A stretch of 64,000 bases of DNA from Flavivirga sp. 57AJ16 (GTDB lineage: Bacteria; Bacteroidota; Bacteroidia; Flavobacteriales; Flavobacteriaceae), in contig NZ_JAQZAT010000008.1 of NCBI RefSeq assembly GCF_028736925.1, positions 124,001 to 188,000 on the forward strand, given 5' to 3'. The translations under genes and the position numbers were made by a program. Shown here one piece after another: positions 19,386 through 30,214 of this stretch. Under the pieces are notes generated by a model that was given only the letters and a program-made list of their open reading frames with translations, was not told the DNA's origin and ran no database searches. Every line of letters starts with the position of its first letter. Positions within the stretch are counted from its first letter, which is position 1.

Positions 19386-19793
19386 ATGGGAAGTCGTAAA
19401 AAACAAATGGCAGACGCTATTAAGGAAGCTAAAAAGCATGTTGCTTTTGCTAAACTTAATAATTGTCCTACATCACCAAGAAAAATGCGTTTAGTAGCCG
19501 ATTTGGTAAGAGGTGAAAAAGTAGAACATGCACTTAATATCTTAAAATTCAACCAAAAAGAAGCATCTGGTCGTTTAGAGAAATTGTTATTGTCTGCCAT
19601 TGCAAACTGGCAGTCTAAAAACGAGGAAGCAGATGTAGAATCGGCTGAATTATTTGTAAAAGAGATTAGAGTTGACAGCGGATCTATGTTAAAGAGATTA
19701 CGTCCGGCACCTCAAGGTCGTGCACACAGAATTAGAAAACGTTCTAACCACGTTACATTAGTAGTTGGAGCTAACAATAACACACAAAGCTAA
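19386..19793 (+). CDS. rplV: 50S ribosomal protein L22
   Basis: 135 aa. Its beta-hairpin lines the exit tunnel (macrolide-related loop near [19 protein letters not shown]). The start at 19386 is followed by [19 protein letters not shown]; a later Met8 is possible. 9 bp to rpsC. Confidence 0.97.
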   Translation: MGSRKKQMADAIKEAKKHVAFAKLNNCPTSPRKMRLVADLVRGEKVEHALNILKFNQKEASGRLEKLLLSAIANWQSKNEEADVESAELFVKEIRVDSGSMLKRLRPAPQGRAHRIRKRSNHVTLVVGANNNTQS

Positions 19794-19802
19794 GATAGAA
19801 GT

Positions 19803-20531
19803 ATGGGACAAAAAACAAATCCAATCGGAAATCGCTTAGGTATTATCAGAGGATGGGAATCTAACTGGTACGGAGGTAATGATTATGGAGACAAGCTTGC
19901 CGAAGACGATAAAATTAGAAAATACGTTCACGCGCGTTTATCTAAAGCTAGTGTAAGTAGAGTAATTATTGAGAGAACTTTAAAGCTTGTAACCGTTACT
20001 ATCACTACTGCTAGACCTGGTATTATTATCGGAAAAGGTGGTCAAGAGGTAGACAAGTTAAAAGAAGAACTTAAGAAGATTACTGGAAAAGAAGTTCAGA
20101 TTAACATCTTTGAAATTAAAAGACCTGAACTTGATGCATTTTTAGTAGGATCTAGTATTGCTCGTCAAATTGAAAACAGAATTTCATATAGACGTGCAAT
20201 AAAGATGGCTATCGCTGCTACAATGCGTATGAATGCAGAAGGAATCAAGATCCAAATTAGTGGGCGTTTAAACGGAGCAGAAATGGCACGTTCAGAACAC
20301 TACAAAGAAGGACGTATTCCTTTATCGACCTTTAGAGCCGATATTGATTATGCTTTAGTTGAGGCACACACTACTTACGGTAGATTGGGTGTTAAGGTAT
20401 GGATCATGAAAGGTGAAGTATATGGTAAAAGAGAACTTTCTCCACTTGTTGGTTTATCTAAGAAGCAAGGAAAAGGTGGAGCCGGAGGACGTGGCGGAAA
20501 CAGAGATAACAAACCTCGTCGTAGAAAGTAA
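19803..20531 (+). CDS. rpsC: 30S ribosomal protein S3
   Basis: 242 aa. Forms the mRNA entry pore. Contains a KH domain with [18 protein letters not shown] (about 75-92) and a basic C-terminal tail rich in G, R and [21 protein letters not shown] is diagnostic. 21 bp to rplP. Confidence 0.98.
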   Translation: MGQKTNPIGNRLGIIRGWESNWYGGNDYGDKLAEDDKIRKYVHARLSKASVSRVIIERTLKLVTVTITTARPGIIIGKGGQEVDKLKEELKKITGKEVQINIFEIKRPELDAFLVGSSIARQIENRISYRRAIKMAIAATMRMNAEGIKIQISGRLNGAEMARSEHYKEGRIPLSTFRADIDYALVEAHTTYGRLGVKVWIMKGEVYGKRELSPLVGLSKKQGKGGAGGRGGNRDNKPRRRK

Positions 20532-20552
20532 TTTTTTATAAAGTAAAGAAAA

Positions 20553-20972
20553 ATGTTACAGCCTAAAAGAACAAAATTTCGTAAGCAACAAAAAGGACGT
20601 ATGAAAGGTCTCTCTGGAAGAGGACATCAACTTTCAAACGGTACTTTTGGAATAAAAGCATTAGACGCAACTTTTATAACATCACGTCAAATTGAAGCAG
20701 CTCGTATTGCCGCTACACGTTACATGAAAAGAGAAGGGCAACTTTGGATTAAAATATTTCCAGACAAGCCTATTACAAAAAAGCCTCTTGAAGTACGTAT
20801 GGGTAAAGGTAAAGGTGCTGTTGAATATTGGGTAGCTGTTTGTAGACCAGGTCGTGTTTTATTTGAAATTGGTGGTGTGCCGTTAGATATTGCTAAAGAA
20901 GCATTGCGTTTAGCAGCACAAAAATTACCAGTAAAAACTAAGTTTTTAATTGCTCGCGATTACGAAGCATAA
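20553..20972 (+). CDS. rplP: 50S ribosomal protein L16
   Basis: 139 aa. Organises A-site tRNA binding. [19 protein letters not shown] start and [20 protein letters not shown] block are conserved. 13 bp to rpmC. Confidence 0.98.
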   Translation: MLQPKRTKFRKQQKGRMKGLSGRGHQLSNGTFGIKALDATFITSRQIEAARIAATRYMKREGQLWIKIFPDKPITKKPLEVRMGKGKGAVEYWVAVCRPGRVLFEIGGVPLDIAKEALRLAAQKLPVKTKFLIARDYEA

Positions 20973-20985
20973 TTTATTTGATATT

Positions 20986-21177
20986 ATGAAACAATCAGAA
21001 ATTAAAGAATTATCTACAGCTGAGTTACAAGAGAAACTTGGTGAGACAAAAAAAAGTTATTCAGACCTAAAAATGGCTCATGCAATATCTCCTTTAGAAA
21101 ATCCAATTCAGTTACGTAGTATTAGACGTACTGTAGCTAGAATTGCGACAGAATTAACTAAAAGAGAATTACAATAA
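20986..21177 (+). CDS. rpmC: 50S ribosomal protein L29
   Basis: 63 aa. Two-helix protein beside the tunnel exit. The ATG at 20986 (MKQSEIKELSTAELQEKL) was chosen because an upstream in-frame start at 20950 would overlap rplP and add non-homologous residues. 12 bp to rpsQ. Confidence 0.95.
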   Translation: MKQSEIKELSTAELQEKLGETKKSYSDLKMAHAISPLENPIQLRSIRRTVARIATELTKRELQ

Positions 21178-21189
21178 TTCTGCTGAAAG

Positions 21190-21447
21190 ATGGAAACAAG
21201 AAATTTAAGAAAAGAACGTATAGGAGTTGTTACTAGTAACAAAATGCAAAAATCAATAGTTGTTGCAGAGGTTAAAAAAGTGAAACACCCTATGTATGGT
21301 AAGTTCGTGTTGAAAACAAAAAAATATGTGGCACACGACGAAACAAACGATTGTAACATTGGTGATACCGTAAAGATCATGGAAACAAGACCTTTAAGTA
21401 AATCTAAATGTTGGAGATTAGTTGAAATCATAGAAAGAGCTAAATAA
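21190..21447 (+). CDS. rpsQ: 30S ribosomal protein S17
   Basis: 85 aa. OB-fold 16S rRNA-binding protein. [27 protein letters not shown] and [23 protein letters not shown] are the family blocks. 2 bp to rplN. Confidence 0.98.
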   Translation: METRNLRKERIGVVTSNKMQKSIVVAEVKKVKHPMYGKFVLKTKKYVAHDETNDCNIGDTVKIMETRPLSKSKCWRLVEIIERAK

Positions 21448-21449
21448 TT

Positions 21450-21818
21450 ATGGTACAGCAAGAATCAAGATTAAAGGTAGCAGATAACACTGGAGCAAAA
21501 GAAGTATTAACAATACGTGTTCTAGGTGGTACTAAAAGAAGATACGCTTCTGTAGGAGACAAAATAGTTGTTTCTGTTAAAGACGCAACACCTAATGGAA
21601 ACATTAAAAAAGGTGCTGTTTCTACTGCAGTTGTTGTTCGTACTAAAAAAGAAGTAAGAAGACCTGATGGATCTTATATTAGATTCGACGATAATGCGTG
21701 TGTTTTATTAAACCCAACGGGTGAGATGAGAGGAACACGTGTATTTGGTCCTGTTGCTAGAGAACTTCGTGATAAACAATTCATGAAAATTGTATCATTA
21801 GCACCAGAGGTGCTTTAA
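21450..21818 (+). CDS. rplN: 50S ribosomal protein L14
   Basis: 122 aa. Subunit-interface protein. [20 protein letters not shown] start, [10 protein letters not shown] and [20 protein letters not shown] blocks. 14 bp to rplX. Confidence 0.98.
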   Translation: MVQQESRLKVADNTGAKEVLTIRVLGGTKRRYASVGDKIVVSVKDATPNGNIKKGAVSTAVVVRTKKEVRRPDGSYIRFDDNACVLLNPTGEMRGTRVFGPVARELRDKQFMKIVSLAPEVL

Positions 21819-21832
21819 TACATTAATTTAAG

Positions 21833-22144
21833 ATGACAAAGCTTAAAATAAAAACTGGAGATACTGTAAAAGTCATTGCTGGAGATCATAAAGGATCTGA
21901 AGGTAAAGTACAAAAAGTATTAATAGATAAGAACAAAGCGATTGTTGAGGGCGTAAACATGGTTAAGAAACACACGAAACCAAGTGCGCAAAACCCTCAA
22001 GGTGGAATCGTAGAGAAAGAAGCTGCTATTCATATTTCTAACTTATCATTGTTAACTTCAAAAGGAGAAACAACTAGAGTTGGATATAAAATAGAAGGCG
22101 ATAAGAAAGTGAGATTTTCAGTAAAATCTAATGAAGTAATATAG
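21833..22144 (+). CDS. rplX: 50S ribosomal protein L24
   Basis: 103 aa. Assembly-initiating protein with a KOW motif ([20 protein letters not shown], about 9-28). 2 bp to rplE. Confidence 0.97.
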   Translation: MTKLKIKTGDTVKVIAGDHKGSEGKVQKVLIDKNKAIVEGVNMVKKHTKPSAQNPQGGIVEKEAAIHISNLSLLTSKGETTRVGYKIEGDKKVRFSVKSNEVI

Positions 22145-22146
22145 TT

Positions 22147-22698
22147 ATGGCATATTCACCTAGACTTAAAGAAGAGTATAAAAGCAAAGTAATTGCTGCT
22201 CTTACAGACGAATTTGGTTATAAAAACGTCATGCAAGTACCTAAACTTACTAAGATCGTTGTATCTAAAGGAGTTGGTGCAGCTGTTGCAGATAAAAAAC
22301 TTATTGACTACGCAGTTGAGGAGTTAACAACAATAACCGGACAAAAAGCTATAGCAACTTTATCTAAAAAAGATGTTGCATCTTTCAAATTACGTAAAGG
22401 GATGCCCATTGGGGTTAAAGTTACTTTGCGTGGCGAAAGAATGTATGAGTTTTTAGATCGTTTAGTTACTTCTGCTTTACCGCGTGTAAGAGATTTTAAT
22501 GGGATAAAAGCAACTGGATTTGACGGACGAGGTAATTACAATTTAGGAATTACCGAGCAAATTATTTTTCCAGAGATCAATATCGATAAGGTAAATAAAA
22601 TCTCAGGTATGGATATTACATTTGTAACTACCGCAGAAACAGACAAAGAAGCAAAATCATTATTAACCGAATTAGGGTTACCTTTTAAAAAGAACTAA
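22147..22698 (+). CDS. rplE: 50S ribosomal protein L5
   Basis: 183 aa. Binds 5S rRNA in the central protuberance. [21 protein letters not shown] and [18 protein letters not shown] blocks. 3 bp to rpsN. Confidence 0.98.
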   Translation: MAYSPRLKEEYKSKVIAALTDEFGYKNVMQVPKLTKIVVSKGVGAAVADKKLIDYAVEELTTITGQKAIATLSKKDVASFKLRKGMPIGVKVTLRGERMYEFLDRLVTSALPRVRDFNGIKATGFDGRGNYNLGITEQIIFPEINIDKVNKISGMDITFVTTAETDKEAKSLLTELGLPFKKN

Positions 22699-22701
22699 GT
22701 T

Positions 22702-22971
22702 ATGGCTAAAGAATCAATGAAAGCCCGTGAGGTAAAAAGAGCTAAAACAGTAGCTAAGTATGCCGAAAAACGTAAAGCTTTAAAAGAAGCTGGCGATTAC
22801 GATGCATTACAAAAGTTACCAAAAAATGCATCTCCTATTCGTCAACATAATAGATGTAAATTAACAGGAAGACCAAAAGGATATATGAGAACTTTTGGGA
22901 TTTCTCGTGTAACATTTAGAGAGATGGCCAATCAAGGTCTTATCCCTGGAGTTAGAAAAGCTAGTTGGTAA
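22702..22971 (+). CDS. rpsN: 30S ribosomal protein S14, zinc-free type
   Basis: 89 aa. Long S14 form with a single Cys and no CxxC pairs, that is, the zinc-independent type. C-terminal [22 protein letters not shown] is conserved. Followed by a 68-bp spacer with small palindromes (ATTATTTAAATAAT 22973-22986; TTCAAC/GTTGAA 22998-23013) but no heptamers. Confidence 0.97.
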   Translation: MAKESMKAREVKRAKTVAKYAEKRKALKEAGDYDALQKLPKNASPIRQHNRCKLTGRPKGYMRTFGISRVTFREMANQGLIPGVRKASW

Positions 22972-23039
22972 TATTATTTAAATAATCAGATTTAAGGTTC
23001 AACATAAGTTGAAAACCAAGATCGCAAAATCAATTCATT

Positions 23040-23438
23040 ATGTACACAGATCCAATTGCGGATTATTTGACAAGGATTAGAAATGCAGTACGTGCTAACC
23101 ATAGGGTAGTAGAGGTGCCTGCTTCTAATTTGAAAAAAGACATCACTAAAATATTATTCGAACAAGGATATATTTTAAGTTACAAGTTTGATGATTCTTC
23201 AGTACAAGGTACCATTAAAATTGCCCTTAAGTACAATAAAGAAACTAAAGAACCTGTAATCAAGAAGCTACAAAGAATTAGTAAACCAGGTTTACGTAAG
23301 TATTCTGGTTCTAAAGAGCTGCCTAGAATCCTTAATGGTCTTGGTATTGCCATCGTTTCTACTTCTCACGGAGTTATGACAGGTAAACAGGCCAAAAGAG
23401 ATAATGTAGGTGGTGAAGTATTATGTTACGTTTACTAA
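23040..23438 (+). CDS. rpsH: 30S ribosomal protein S8
   Basis: 132 aa. Central-domain assembly protein; in E. coli it represses the spc operon. DPIADYLTRIRNA start and ILNGLGIAIVSTSHGVMTGKQA end. 18 bp to rplF. Confidence 0.98.
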   Translation: MYTDPIADYLTRIRNAVRANHRVVEVPASNLKKDITKILFEQGYILSYKFDDSSVQGTIKIALKYNKETKEPVIKKLQRISKPGLRKYSGSKELPRILNGLGIAIVSTSHGVMTGKQAKRDNVGGEVLCYVY

Positions 23439-23456
23439 TCTAAAAAGAAGAAAGAA

Positions 23457-23999
23457 ATGTCAAGAATAGGTAATAACCCAGTAGCCATTCCAGAAGGAGT
23501 TACGGTTGATATAAATGACGGGATCGTTACAGTAAAAGGAAAATTGGGTGAGTTAACTCAAAATTTCGATTCTGTAGATATTAAAGTTGAAGATGGAAAT
23601 GTTTTAGTAACACGTTCTTCCGATTCTAAAGATCAAAAAGCAAAACATGGTTTATACAGATCATTAATGCATAACATGATTGAAGGTGTATCAAAAGGAT
23701 GGACTAAAGAATTAGAATTAGTTGGTGTAGGATATAGAGCATCTAACCAAGGACAAAAATTGGATTTAGCTTTAGGTTTTTCTCATAATATTGTTTTAAA
23801 CATTGCTCCAGAAGTAAAAGTTGAAACAGTATCAGAAAAAGGAAAAAATCCAGTAGTAAAGTTAACATCATTCGATAAACAACTTGTTGGTCAAGTAGCT
23901 GCGAAAATCCGTGGGTTTAGAAGACCAGAGCCTTACAAAGGAAAAGGAATTAAGTTTGTTGGTGAAGTAATAAGAAGAAAAGCAGGTAAATCAGCATAA
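23457..23999 (+). CDS. rplF: 50S ribosomal protein L6
   Basis: 180 aa. Two tandem L6 folds near the factor-binding site. MSRIGNNPVAIPEGV start; KIRGFRRPEPYKGKGIKFVGE near the end. Followed by an 88-bp spacer largely built of heptamers. Confidence 0.98.
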   Translation: MSRIGNNPVAIPEGVTVDINDGIVTVKGKLGELTQNFDSVDIKVEDGNVLVTRSSDSKDQKAKHGLYRSLMHNMIEGVSKGWTKELELVGVGYRASNQGQKLDLALGFSHNIVLNIAPEVKVETVSEKGKNPVVKLTSFDKQLVGQVAAKIRGFRRPEPYKGKGIKFVGEVIRRKAGKSA

Positions 24000-24042
24000 T
24001 GAATTTACGATGGTAGATTTTAGAATTACGAGTTATTATAGA

Positions 24043-24084
24043 GTAAATCAAAAATCAAAAATCGTTAATCAAAAATCGTAAATC
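24043..24084. repeat. Heptamer array NNNAATC x6 before rplR
   Basis: Six 7-bp units (GTAAATC, AAAAATC, AAAAATC, GTTAATC, AAAAATC, GTAAATC), ending 3 bp before the rplR ATG, where a ribosome would bind. An upstream ATTTACGAT (24003-24011) is complementary to the units, so the spacer can form a hairpin. Confidence 0.85.
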
Positions 24085-24087
24085 AAG

Positions 24088-24444
24088 ATGGCATTAACAA
24101 AGAATAAAAGAAGACTAAGAATAAAAAACAGAATCCGTAAGGTTGTTTCTGGTACAGAAGCAAGACCTAGATTGGCTGTTTTTAGAAGTAATAAAGAAAT
24201 TTATGCTCAAATTGTAGATGACGTAACTGGTAATACTATCAGTGCTGCATCTTCAAGAGATAAAGATATTAGTTCTGCGAAAGCAACTAAATCAGAAGTA
24301 GCTAAATTAGTAGGTAAAGCAATTGCCGAAAAAGCTCTAAAAGCTGGCGTAGAAACCATCTCTTTTGATAGAGGAGGCTATTTATACCACGGTAGAATAA
24401 AATCATTAGCTGAAGGAGCTAGGGAAGCAGGACTTAAATTCTAA
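24088..24444 (+). CDS. rplR: 50S ribosomal protein L18
   Basis: 118 aa. 5S rRNA-binding protein. [20 protein letters not shown] and [21 protein letters not shown] blocks. The start codon is 3 bp after a heptamer array. 6 bp to rpsE. Confidence 0.98.
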   Translation: MALTKNKRRLRIKNRIRKVVSGTEARPRLAVFRSNKEIYAQIVDDVTGNTISAASSRDKDISSAKATKSEVAKLVGKAIAEKALKAGVETISFDRGGYLYHGRIKSLAEGAREAGLKF

Positions 24445-24450
24445 GAAATT

Positions 24451-24975
24451 ATGTTTCAAAAATATAAAAGTGCAGAGTTAGTAAAACCAGGTGGGCTGGA
24501 TCTTAAAGATCGTTTAGTTGGTGTACAAAGAGTTACAAAAGTAACTAAAGGAGGTAGAGCATTTGGTTTTTCAGCAATTGTTGTAGTTGGTGATGAAGCA
24601 GGTGTTGTAGGACAAGGTTTAGGTAAATCTAAAGATGTTGCTAGCGCTATAGCAAAAGCAGTAGAAGATGCTAAGAAAAACCTAGTTAGAATTCCTATTA
24701 TAAAAGGAACTTTACCACATGAGCAAAAAGGTAAATACGGTGGAGCAAGAGTAAATATTATTCCTGCTGCTCCTGGTACAGGAGTTATTGCTGGTGGAGC
24801 AGTTAGAACGGTTTTAGAGGCAGTTGGTGTACATGATGTATTATCAAAATCCCAAGGATCTTCTAATCCTCATAACGTAGTAAAAGCAACTTTTGATGCT
24901 TTATTACAATTAAGGGATGCCAATGCAATTGCTCGAGATAGAGGTATTTCACTTGAACAGGTTTTTAACGCTTAA
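24451..24975 (+). CDS. rpsE: 30S ribosomal protein S5
   Basis: 174 aa. Decoding-fidelity protein (ram phenotype in E. coli) at the mRNA entry. [19 protein letters not shown] and [22 protein letters not shown] blocks. 13 bp to rpmD. Confidence 0.98.
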   Translation: MFQKYKSAELVKPGGLDLKDRLVGVQRVTKVTKGGRAFGFSAIVVVGDEAGVVGQGLGKSKDVASAIAKAVEDAKKNLVRIPIIKGTLPHEQKGKYGGARVNIIPAAPGTGVIAGGAVRTVLEAVGVHDVLSKSQGSSNPHNVVKATFDALLQLRDANAIARDRGISLEQVFNA

Positions 24976-24988
24976 AATAACATCAGAG

Positions 24989-25171
24989 ATGGCAAAGATT
25001 AAAGTAACAAAAGTTAAAAGCGCAATCAATCGTACACAAAGACAAAAAAGAACTTTAGAAGCTCTAGGTCTTAAAAAGATTGGTCAAGTAAAAGAGCACG
25101 AAGCTACACCTAATATTTTAGGTATGGTTGCTAAAGTTTCACATTTAGTTTCTGTTGAAGAAGCAAAATAA
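24989..25171 (+). CDS. rpmD: 50S ribosomal protein L30
   Basis: 60 aa. Start ATG at 24989 (MAKIKVTKVKSAINRTQRQK) gives the normal family length; a longer frame from 24917 overlaps rpsE and is not credible. NRTQRQKRTLEALGLKKIGQ is diagnostic. 13 bp to rplO. Confidence 0.95.
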   Translation: MAKIKVTKVKSAINRTQRQKRTLEALGLKKIGQVKEHEATPNILGMVAKVSHLVSVEEAK

Positions 25172-25184
25172 TATAAAACTGAAA

Positions 25185-25637
25185 ATGGATTTAAGTAATT
25201 TAAAACCTGCAGAAGGTTCAGTAAAAAATCAAGGTAAAAGAATAGGTAGAGGACAAGGTTCTGGTAAAGGTGGTACCGCTACACGTGGTCACAAAGGGGC
25301 TAAATCCCGTTCTGGTTATTCTAAGAAACTAGGATTTGAAGGTGGGCAAATGCCACTACAAAGACGTGTTCCTAAATTTGGTTTTACTAACATTAACCGT
25401 GTTGAGTATCAAGGTGTCAATATAGATACTTTACAACAATTGGTTGATGATAAGAAAATTAAGGATACAGTAGATTTTGAAACTTTATTCTCAAATCGTT
25501 TAGTTGGAAAGAATGATCTGGTTAAGATTTTGGGTAGAGGCGAGTTAAAAGCAAAATTAAAGGTATCTGCACATAAATTTACAGCTTCAGCAAAAGCGGC
25601 TATTGAAGCAGCTGGAGGAGAAGCAATAACATTATAA
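25185..25637 (+). CDS. rplO: 50S ribosomal protein L15
   Basis: 150 aa from ATG 25185 (MDLSNLKPAEGS), preferred to 25155, which lies inside rpmD. The glycine- and arginine-rich N-terminal extension GRGQGSGKGGTATRGHKGAK penetrates 23S rRNA in known ribosomes. 15 bp to secY. Confidence 0.96.
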   Translation: MDLSNLKPAEGSVKNQGKRIGRGQGSGKGGTATRGHKGAKSRSGYSKKLGFEGGQMPLQRRVPKFGFTNINRVEYQGVNIDTLQQLVDDKKIKDTVDFETLFSNRLVGKNDLVKILGRGELKAKLKVSAHKFTASAKAAIEAAGGEAITL

Positions 25638-25652
25638 GACCATATTATAAGT

Positions 25653-27005
25653 ATGAAGTTTATAGAATCGTTAAAAAATGTTTGGAAAATTGAGGAGCTA
25701 AGAAACAGAATCATAGTCACACTAGGTCTGTTATTAGTATATCGTTTTGGTACTCAGGTGACGTTGCCAGGAGTTGATGCCGCACAATTAGCAGCCTTGG
25801 GAGACAAAACTAGTACAGGTTTATTAGGACTACTCAGTCAGTTTACTGGAGGAGCATTTTCTAGAGCATCTGTGTTTGCCTTAGGTATTATGCCTTACAT
25901 TTCTGCTTCTATTGTTGTACAATTAATGGGTATAGCTATTCCTTATTTGCAAAAACTGCAAAAAGAGGGTGCCAGCGGTCAGAAGAAAGTGAATCAAATT
26001 ACGCGTTGGCTAACCATTGCTATTTGCTTATTGCAAGCACCAGGTTATTTAGCAAGCTTACCAAGCTTAGGTGTTCCACAAAGTGCCTTTTTGTTAGGAA
26101 CAGGTCCTTTGTTCTATTTCTCATCTGTAAGTATTTTAGTTACAGGCTGTATTTTTGCCATGTGGTTAGGTGAAAAAATTACGGATAAAGGGATAGGAAA
26201 CGGAATTTCATTATTGATCATGGTTGGTATTATTGCAACATTACCTCAGTCATTTATTCAGAATGCAGCAACAAGATTAGAAGGTAACAATGTGATGCTT
26301 ATTCTTTTTGAATTGGTTATTTGGTTTGTTATAATCTTAGTGACGATCATGCTTGTCATGGCAGTTAGGAAAATAGCGGTACAATACGCACGAAGAACGG
26401 CTTCTGGTGGTTATGAGAAAAGTGCTATGGCCGGTTCAAGACAATATATTCCATTAAAGCTAAATGCTTCTGGAGTGATGCCTATAATATTTGCTCAAGC
26501 TATTATGTTTGTGCCAGGTATGATAGGAGGTACAGATTTATTAAAAGATTCATCTGTAGGAGCTTGGTTGGTTACTAATCTTGGTCCAGCAAGTATGTTT
26601 GGTTTTTGGTATAACGTTGTTTTTGCTTTATTAATAATCGTATTTACGTATTTCTATACAGCGATTACTGTACCAACGAACAAAATGGCAGACGATTTAA
26701 AACGTAGTGGTGGTTTTATTCCTGGTATTCGTCCAGGTTCTGAAACATCAGAATATCTTGATAAAATAATGTCTCAAATAACCTTGCCGGGATCTATATT
26801 TTTAGCGCTAATAGCTGTGTTCCCAGCGTTTATTGTTAAGCTTATGGATGTGCAAGCTGGTTGGGCATTGTTTTTTGGAGGAACCTCATTATTAATTATG
26901 GTTGGAGTTGCAATTGACACTATGCAACAAGTAAATTCATACTTGTTAAATAGACATTATGATGGCTTGATGAAAACTGGTAAAAATAGAAAGGCAAGCG
27001 CTTAA
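25653..27005 (+). CDS. secY: Protein translocase channel SecY
   Basis: 450 aa with ten hydrophobic segments. Pore subunit of the Sec translocon in the inner membrane. Early segment [17 protein letters not shown], the cytosolic loop with [20 protein letters not shown] and a final TM near 405-425 are typical. 11 bp to infA. Confidence 0.98.
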   Translation: MKFIESLKNVWKIEELRNRIIVTLGLLLVYRFGTQVTLPGVDAAQLAALGDKTSTGLLGLLSQFTGGAFSRASVFALGIMPYISASIVVQLMGIAIPYLQKLQKEGASGQKKVNQITRWLTIAICLLQAPGYLASLPSLGVPQSAFLLGTGPLFYFSSVSILVTGCIFAMWLGEKITDKGIGNGISLLIMVGIIATLPQSFIQNAATRLEGNNVMLILFELVIWFVIILVTIMLVMAVRKIAVQYARRTASGGYEKSAMAGSRQYIPLKLNASGVMPIIFAQAIMFVPGMIGGTDLLKDSSVGAWLVTNLGPASMFGFWYNVVFALLIIVFTYFYTAITVPTNKMADDLKRSGGFIPGIRPGSETSEYLDKIMSQITLPGSIFLALIAVFPAFIVKLMDVQAGWALFFGGTSLLIMVGVAIDTMQQVNSYLLNRHYDGLMKTGKNRKASA

Positions 27006-27016
27006 TATATAATACT

Positions 27017-27232
27017 ATGGCAAAACAGGCAGCAATAGAACAAGACGGAACCATTATAGAAGCATTATCGAATGCTATGTTTCGTGTTGAATTAGAAAAT
27101 GGTCACATTGTGACTGCACATATTTCTGGTAAAATGCGTATGCATTATATTAAACTATTACCAGGAGACAAAGTGAAATTAGAAATGAGTCCTTACGATT
27201 TAACAAAGGCTCGAATAACTTATAGATATTAA
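27017..27232 (+). CDS. infA: Translation initiation factor IF-1
   Basis: 71 aa OB fold that binds the ribosomal A site during initiation. [24 protein letters not shown] and [14 protein letters not shown] are diagnostic. Followed by a 91-bp spacer with heptamers, then rpmJ. Confidence 0.98.
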   Translation: MAKQAAIEQDGTIIEALSNAMFRVELENGHIVTAHISGKMRMHYIKLLPGDKVKLEMSPYDLTKARITYRY

Positions 27233-27276
27233 ACAGGTTATGGGTTGTAAGAGGAAAGTGATAAGTTATGTTAAGC

Positions 27277-27318
27277 AAACTTAGAACTTTAAACTTAGAA
27301 CTTTAAACTTTAAACTAA
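27277..27318. repeat. Heptamer array RAACTTW x6 before rpmJ
   Basis: Six 7-bp units (AAACTTA, GAACTTT, AAACTTA, GAACTTT, AAACTTT, AAACTAA) ending 5 bp before the rpmJ ATG. Confidence 0.85.
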
Positions 27319-27323
27319 CAGAG

Positions 27324-27440
27324 ATGAAAGTAAGAGCATCACTTAAAAAGAGAAGTGCAGATTGTAAAATCGTACGAAGAAAAGGCAGACTTTACGTTAT
27401 AAACAAAAAGAATCCTAGATTTAAACAAAGACAAGGGTAA
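27324..27440 (+). CDS. rpmJ: 50S ribosomal protein L36, zinc-free type
   Basis: 38 aa: [14 protein letters not shown] at the start and [10 protein letters not shown] at the end. It is the shortest ribosomal protein. The zinc ligands of the classic form (C11, C14, C27, H33) are here S, C, N and F, so it cannot hold zinc. It is 2 bp upstream of rpsM. Confidence 0.95.
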   Translation: MKVRASLKKRSADCKIVRRKGRLYVINKKNPRFKQRQG

Positions 27441-27442
27441 TT

Positions 27443-27817
27443 ATGGCAAGAATTGCAGGTGTAGACATACCAAAAAACAAAAGAGGAGTAATCTCTTTAA
27501 CTTATATCTATGGAATAGGTAGAAGTAGAGCAAAAGAAATTTTAGCAACGGCTAAGGTTGACGAAAGTACAAAAGTTCAAGATTGGAGCGATGACCAAAT
27601 AAGTGGTATTCGTGAAGCTGTTGGAGCTTATACAATCGAAGGTGAATTACGTTCTGAGACCCAATTAAACATTAAGCGATTAATGGATATTGGATGTTAC
27701 AGAGGTATTCGTCACAGATCTGGTCTTCCATTAAGAGGGCAACGTACTAAAAACAACTCTAGAACTAGAAAAGGTAGAAGAAAAACAGTTGCTAACAAGA
27801 AAAAAGCAACTAAATAA
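27443..27817 (+). CDS. rpsM: 30S ribosomal protein S13
   Basis: 124 aa. Head protein forming an intersubunit bridge. [26 protein letters not shown] start; [22 protein letters not shown] end. 99-bp spacer to rpsK. Confidence 0.98.
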   Translation: MARIAGVDIPKNKRGVISLTYIYGIGRSRAKEILATAKVDESTKVQDWSDDQISGIREAVGAYTIEGELRSETQLNIKRLMDIGCYRGIRHRSGLPLRGQRTKNNSRTRKGRRKTVANKKKATK

Positions 27818-27821
27818 TTAA

Positions 27822-27906
27822 AAGTCATTAGTATTTAGTCGTTAGATGGAATCTGTTCGAAATGTAAAAGTTTAGGATTCTAATACTAACAACTAACAAC
27901 TAGAAA
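27822..27906. repeat. Degenerate heptamers in the rpsM-rpsK spacer
   Basis: TTAG recurs every 7 bp at about 27828-27845 (CATTAG, TATTTAG, TCGTTAG), and about 2.5 AACTAAC units stand at 27886-27904, shortly before the rpsK start at 27917. The AACTAAC unit is the same as in the 17-copy array at 55950-56068. Confidence 0.6.
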
Positions 27907-27916
27907 CTAAAAAAAT

Positions 27917-28300
27917 ATGGCAAAAACAAGCACTAAAAAACGTAAAGTTATTGTTGACTCTGTTGGAGAAGCACACGTTACAGCTTCTTTCAATAACATT
28001 ATTATTTCGCTTACCAACAAAAAAGGAGACGTTATCTCATGGTCTTCTGCTGGTAAAATGGGATTTAGAGGTTCTAAGAAAAACACACCTTATGCTGCTC
28101 AATTAGCTGCAGAAGATGCTGCTGCTGTAGCTCAAGAAGCTGGTTTAAAGAAAGTAAAGGTTTATGTAAAAGGACCAGGAAATGGTAGAGAGTCTGCTAT
28201 TCGTTCTATTCATAATGCAGGGATTGAAGTAACAGAAATTATTGATGTTACCCCATTACCACATAATGGATGTCGCCCTCCAAAGCGTAGAAGAGTTTAA
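27917..28300 (+). CDS. rpsK: 30S ribosomal protein S11
   Basis: 127 aa. Platform protein at the E site. [32 protein letters not shown] type block and [18 protein letters not shown] end. A terminator follows 17 bp after the stop, splitting off rpsD-rpoA-rplQ. Confidence 0.98.
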   Translation: MAKTSTKKRKVIVDSVGEAHVTASFNNIIISLTNKKGDVISWSSAGKMGFRGSKKNTPYAAQLAAEDAAAVAQEAGLKKVKVYVKGPGNGRESAIRSIHNAGIEVTEIIDVTPLPHNGCRPPKRRRV

Positions 28301-28317
28301 TAATTTTGAATTTAAAA

Positions 28318-28356
28318 ATTAATACCATTGGAAAACTCTAATGGTGTTAATTTTTT
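28318..28356 (+). terminator. Terminator/attenuator after rpsK
   Basis: ATTAATACCAT (28318-28328) pairs with ATGGTGTTAAT (28341-28351), with one G-T wobble, and is followed by TTTTTT. Placed between rpsK and rpsD. Confidence 0.7.
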
Positions 28357-28359
28357 GCA

Positions 28360-28367
28360 TAAATTTG
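28360..28367 (+). promoter_or_regulatory. Possible -7 element for rpsD-rpoA-rplQ
   Basis: TAAATTTG matches TAnnTTTG right after the rpsK terminator. No good TTTG is seen about 19 bp upstream. The leader to rpsD would be about 100 nt, long enough for autoregulation by S4, which is known in other bacteria. Confidence 0.35.
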
Positions 28368-28469
28368 CAAACTGAAAAAATAATAACAAGTATCAACGAG
28401 AGACCAAAAGATTATCGAAGGATAAGATTAAGACCTTAATTCATAATCACTCTCAAAAATAAATTTAAA

Positions 28470-29075
28470 ATGGCAAGATATACTGGTCCTAAAACTAAAA
28501 TCGCTCGTAAATTTGGCGAAGCAATATTTGGAGACGATAAGTCTTTTGAAAAAAGAAATTATCCTCCAGGGCAACACGGAAACAACAGAAGACGTGGAAA
28601 AAAATCTGAATACGCAATCCAATTAATGGAAAAACAAAAAGCTAAATATACTTACGGTATTTTAGAGCGTCAATTTAGAGGTCTATTTAAAAAGGCAAGA
28701 GCTGCACAAGGAATTACTGGTGAGGTTTTATTACAATTATGTGAGTCTAGATTAGACAATGTTGTATATAGAATGGGGATTTCTCCTTCTAGAAGCGGCG
28801 CAAGACAATTGGTATCCCACAGGCATATAACAGTAAATGGGGAATTAGTAAATATTCCTTCTTACCAATTAAAAGCTGGAGATATTGTTGCAGTAAGAGA
28901 AAAATCAAAATCACTTGAGGCTATCAGCAGATCTTTATCAAACTCAAGTCACGTTTACGAATGGATTACGTGGAATGATGATACAAAGCAAGGGACTTAT
29001 GTTTCTGTTCCTGCTAGAATTCAAATTCCAGAAAACATAAACGAGCAATTCATCGTCGAATTATATTCTAAATAA
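28470..29075 (+). CDS. rpsD: 30S ribosomal protein S4
   Basis: 201 aa. Primary 16S binder with a C-terminal S4 RNA-binding domain (about 93-155; [22 protein letters not shown]). [21 protein letters not shown] is the Bacteroidota-type start. 98 bp to rpoA. Confidence 0.98.
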   Translation: MARYTGPKTKIARKFGEAIFGDDKSFEKRNYPPGQHGNNRRRGKKSEYAIQLMEKQKAKYTYGILERQFRGLFKKARAAQGITGEVLLQLCESRLDNVVYRMGISPSRSGARQLVSHRHITVNGELVNIPSYQLKAGDIVAVREKSKSLEAISRSLSNSSHVYEWITWNDDTKQGTYVSVPARIQIPENINEQFIVELYSK

Positions 29076-29173
29076 TAAATTAATCATATTGGTATTTGGC
29101 CAAAGGGTTTATAAGTATTTCTTCAAACTTTTAAACCGCGCAACTAAATAACAATTAAAACGAAGAAAAAAGT

Positions 29174-30166
29174 ATGGCAGTATTTAATTTTCAAAAGCCC
29201 GACAAAGTAATCATGATCGATTCCACAGATTTTGAAGGGAAATTCGAATTTCGCCCTTTAGAACCTGGTTACGGATTAACTGTAGGTAATGCATTAAGAA
29301 GAGTATTGCTTTCTTCTTTAGAAGGATTTGCAATTACGTCGGTTAGAATAGAAGGTGTAGATCATGAGTTTTCAGCAATAGCTGGAGTCGTTGAAGATGT
29401 TACAGAAATCATTTTAAATTTAAAACAAGTACGTTTTAAAAGACAAATTGATGATATTGATAATGAATCTATTTCTATTTCTATTTCTGGTCAGGATAGA
29501 ATCACAGCTGGAGATTTTCAAAAGTTCATATCAGGATTTCAAGTATTAAATACAGAGTTAGTTATCTGTAACTTAGATCCTAAAGTTAATTTTAACTTGG
29601 AAATTACTATTGAAAAGGGTAGAGGGTATGTTCCTGCAGAAGAGAACAAGAAAGCTGCTGCACCAATAGGAACCATCTTTACGGATTCTATATATACTCC
29701 AATAAAAAATGTTAAGTATAGTATTGAAAACTATCGTGTAGAGCAAAAAACAGATTATGAAAAATTAGTTTTTGAAATTATTACGGATGGCTCCATTACA
29801 CCACAAGATGCTTTAACTGAAGCTGCTAAAACATTGATTCACCATTTCATGTTATTCTCTGATGAGCGTATCACTTTAGAAGCGGATGAAATCGCACAAA
29901 CTGAAACATATGATGAGGAATCATTGCATATGAGACAGTTACTTAAAACGAAGCTTATTGATATGGATTTATCGGTACGTGCACTTAACTGTTTAAAAGC
30001 TGCAGAAGTAGATACTTTAGGAGACTTGGTATCATTCAATAAAAATGATTTAATGAAATTCAGAAACTTCGGTAAGAAGTCTTTAACAGAGCTTGAAGAG
30101 CTTGTAAATGTTAAAGGATTAAATTTCGGAATGGATTTAAGTAAATATAAATTAGATAAAGATTAA
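29174..30166 (+). CDS. rpoA: RNA polymerase subunit alpha
   Basis: 330 aa. N-terminal dimerisation domain ([23 protein letters not shown], about 28-50) and C-terminal helix-hairpin-helix DNA and activator-binding domain ([18 protein letters not shown], about 275-292). 143-bp spacer to rplQ. Confidence 0.98.
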   Translation: MAVFNFQKPDKVIMIDSTDFEGKFEFRPLEPGYGLTVGNALRRVLLSSLEGFAITSVRIEGVDHEFSAIAGVVEDVTEIILNLKQVRFKRQIDDIDNESISISISGQDRITAGDFQKFISGFQVLNTELVICNLDPKVNFNLEITIEKGRGYVPAEENKKAAAPIGTIFTDSIYTPIKNVKYSIENYRVEQKTDYEKLVFEIITDGSITPQDALTEAAKTLIHHFMLFSDERITLEADEIAQTETYDEESLHMRQLLKTKLIDMDLSVRALNCLKAAEVDTLGDLVSFNKNDLMKFRNFGKKSLTELEELVNVKGLNFGMDLSKYKLDKD

Positions 30167-30214
30167 CGATTGAAGATTTCAGATTTACGAATGACGAATT
30201 TTGTAGTTTCCTTC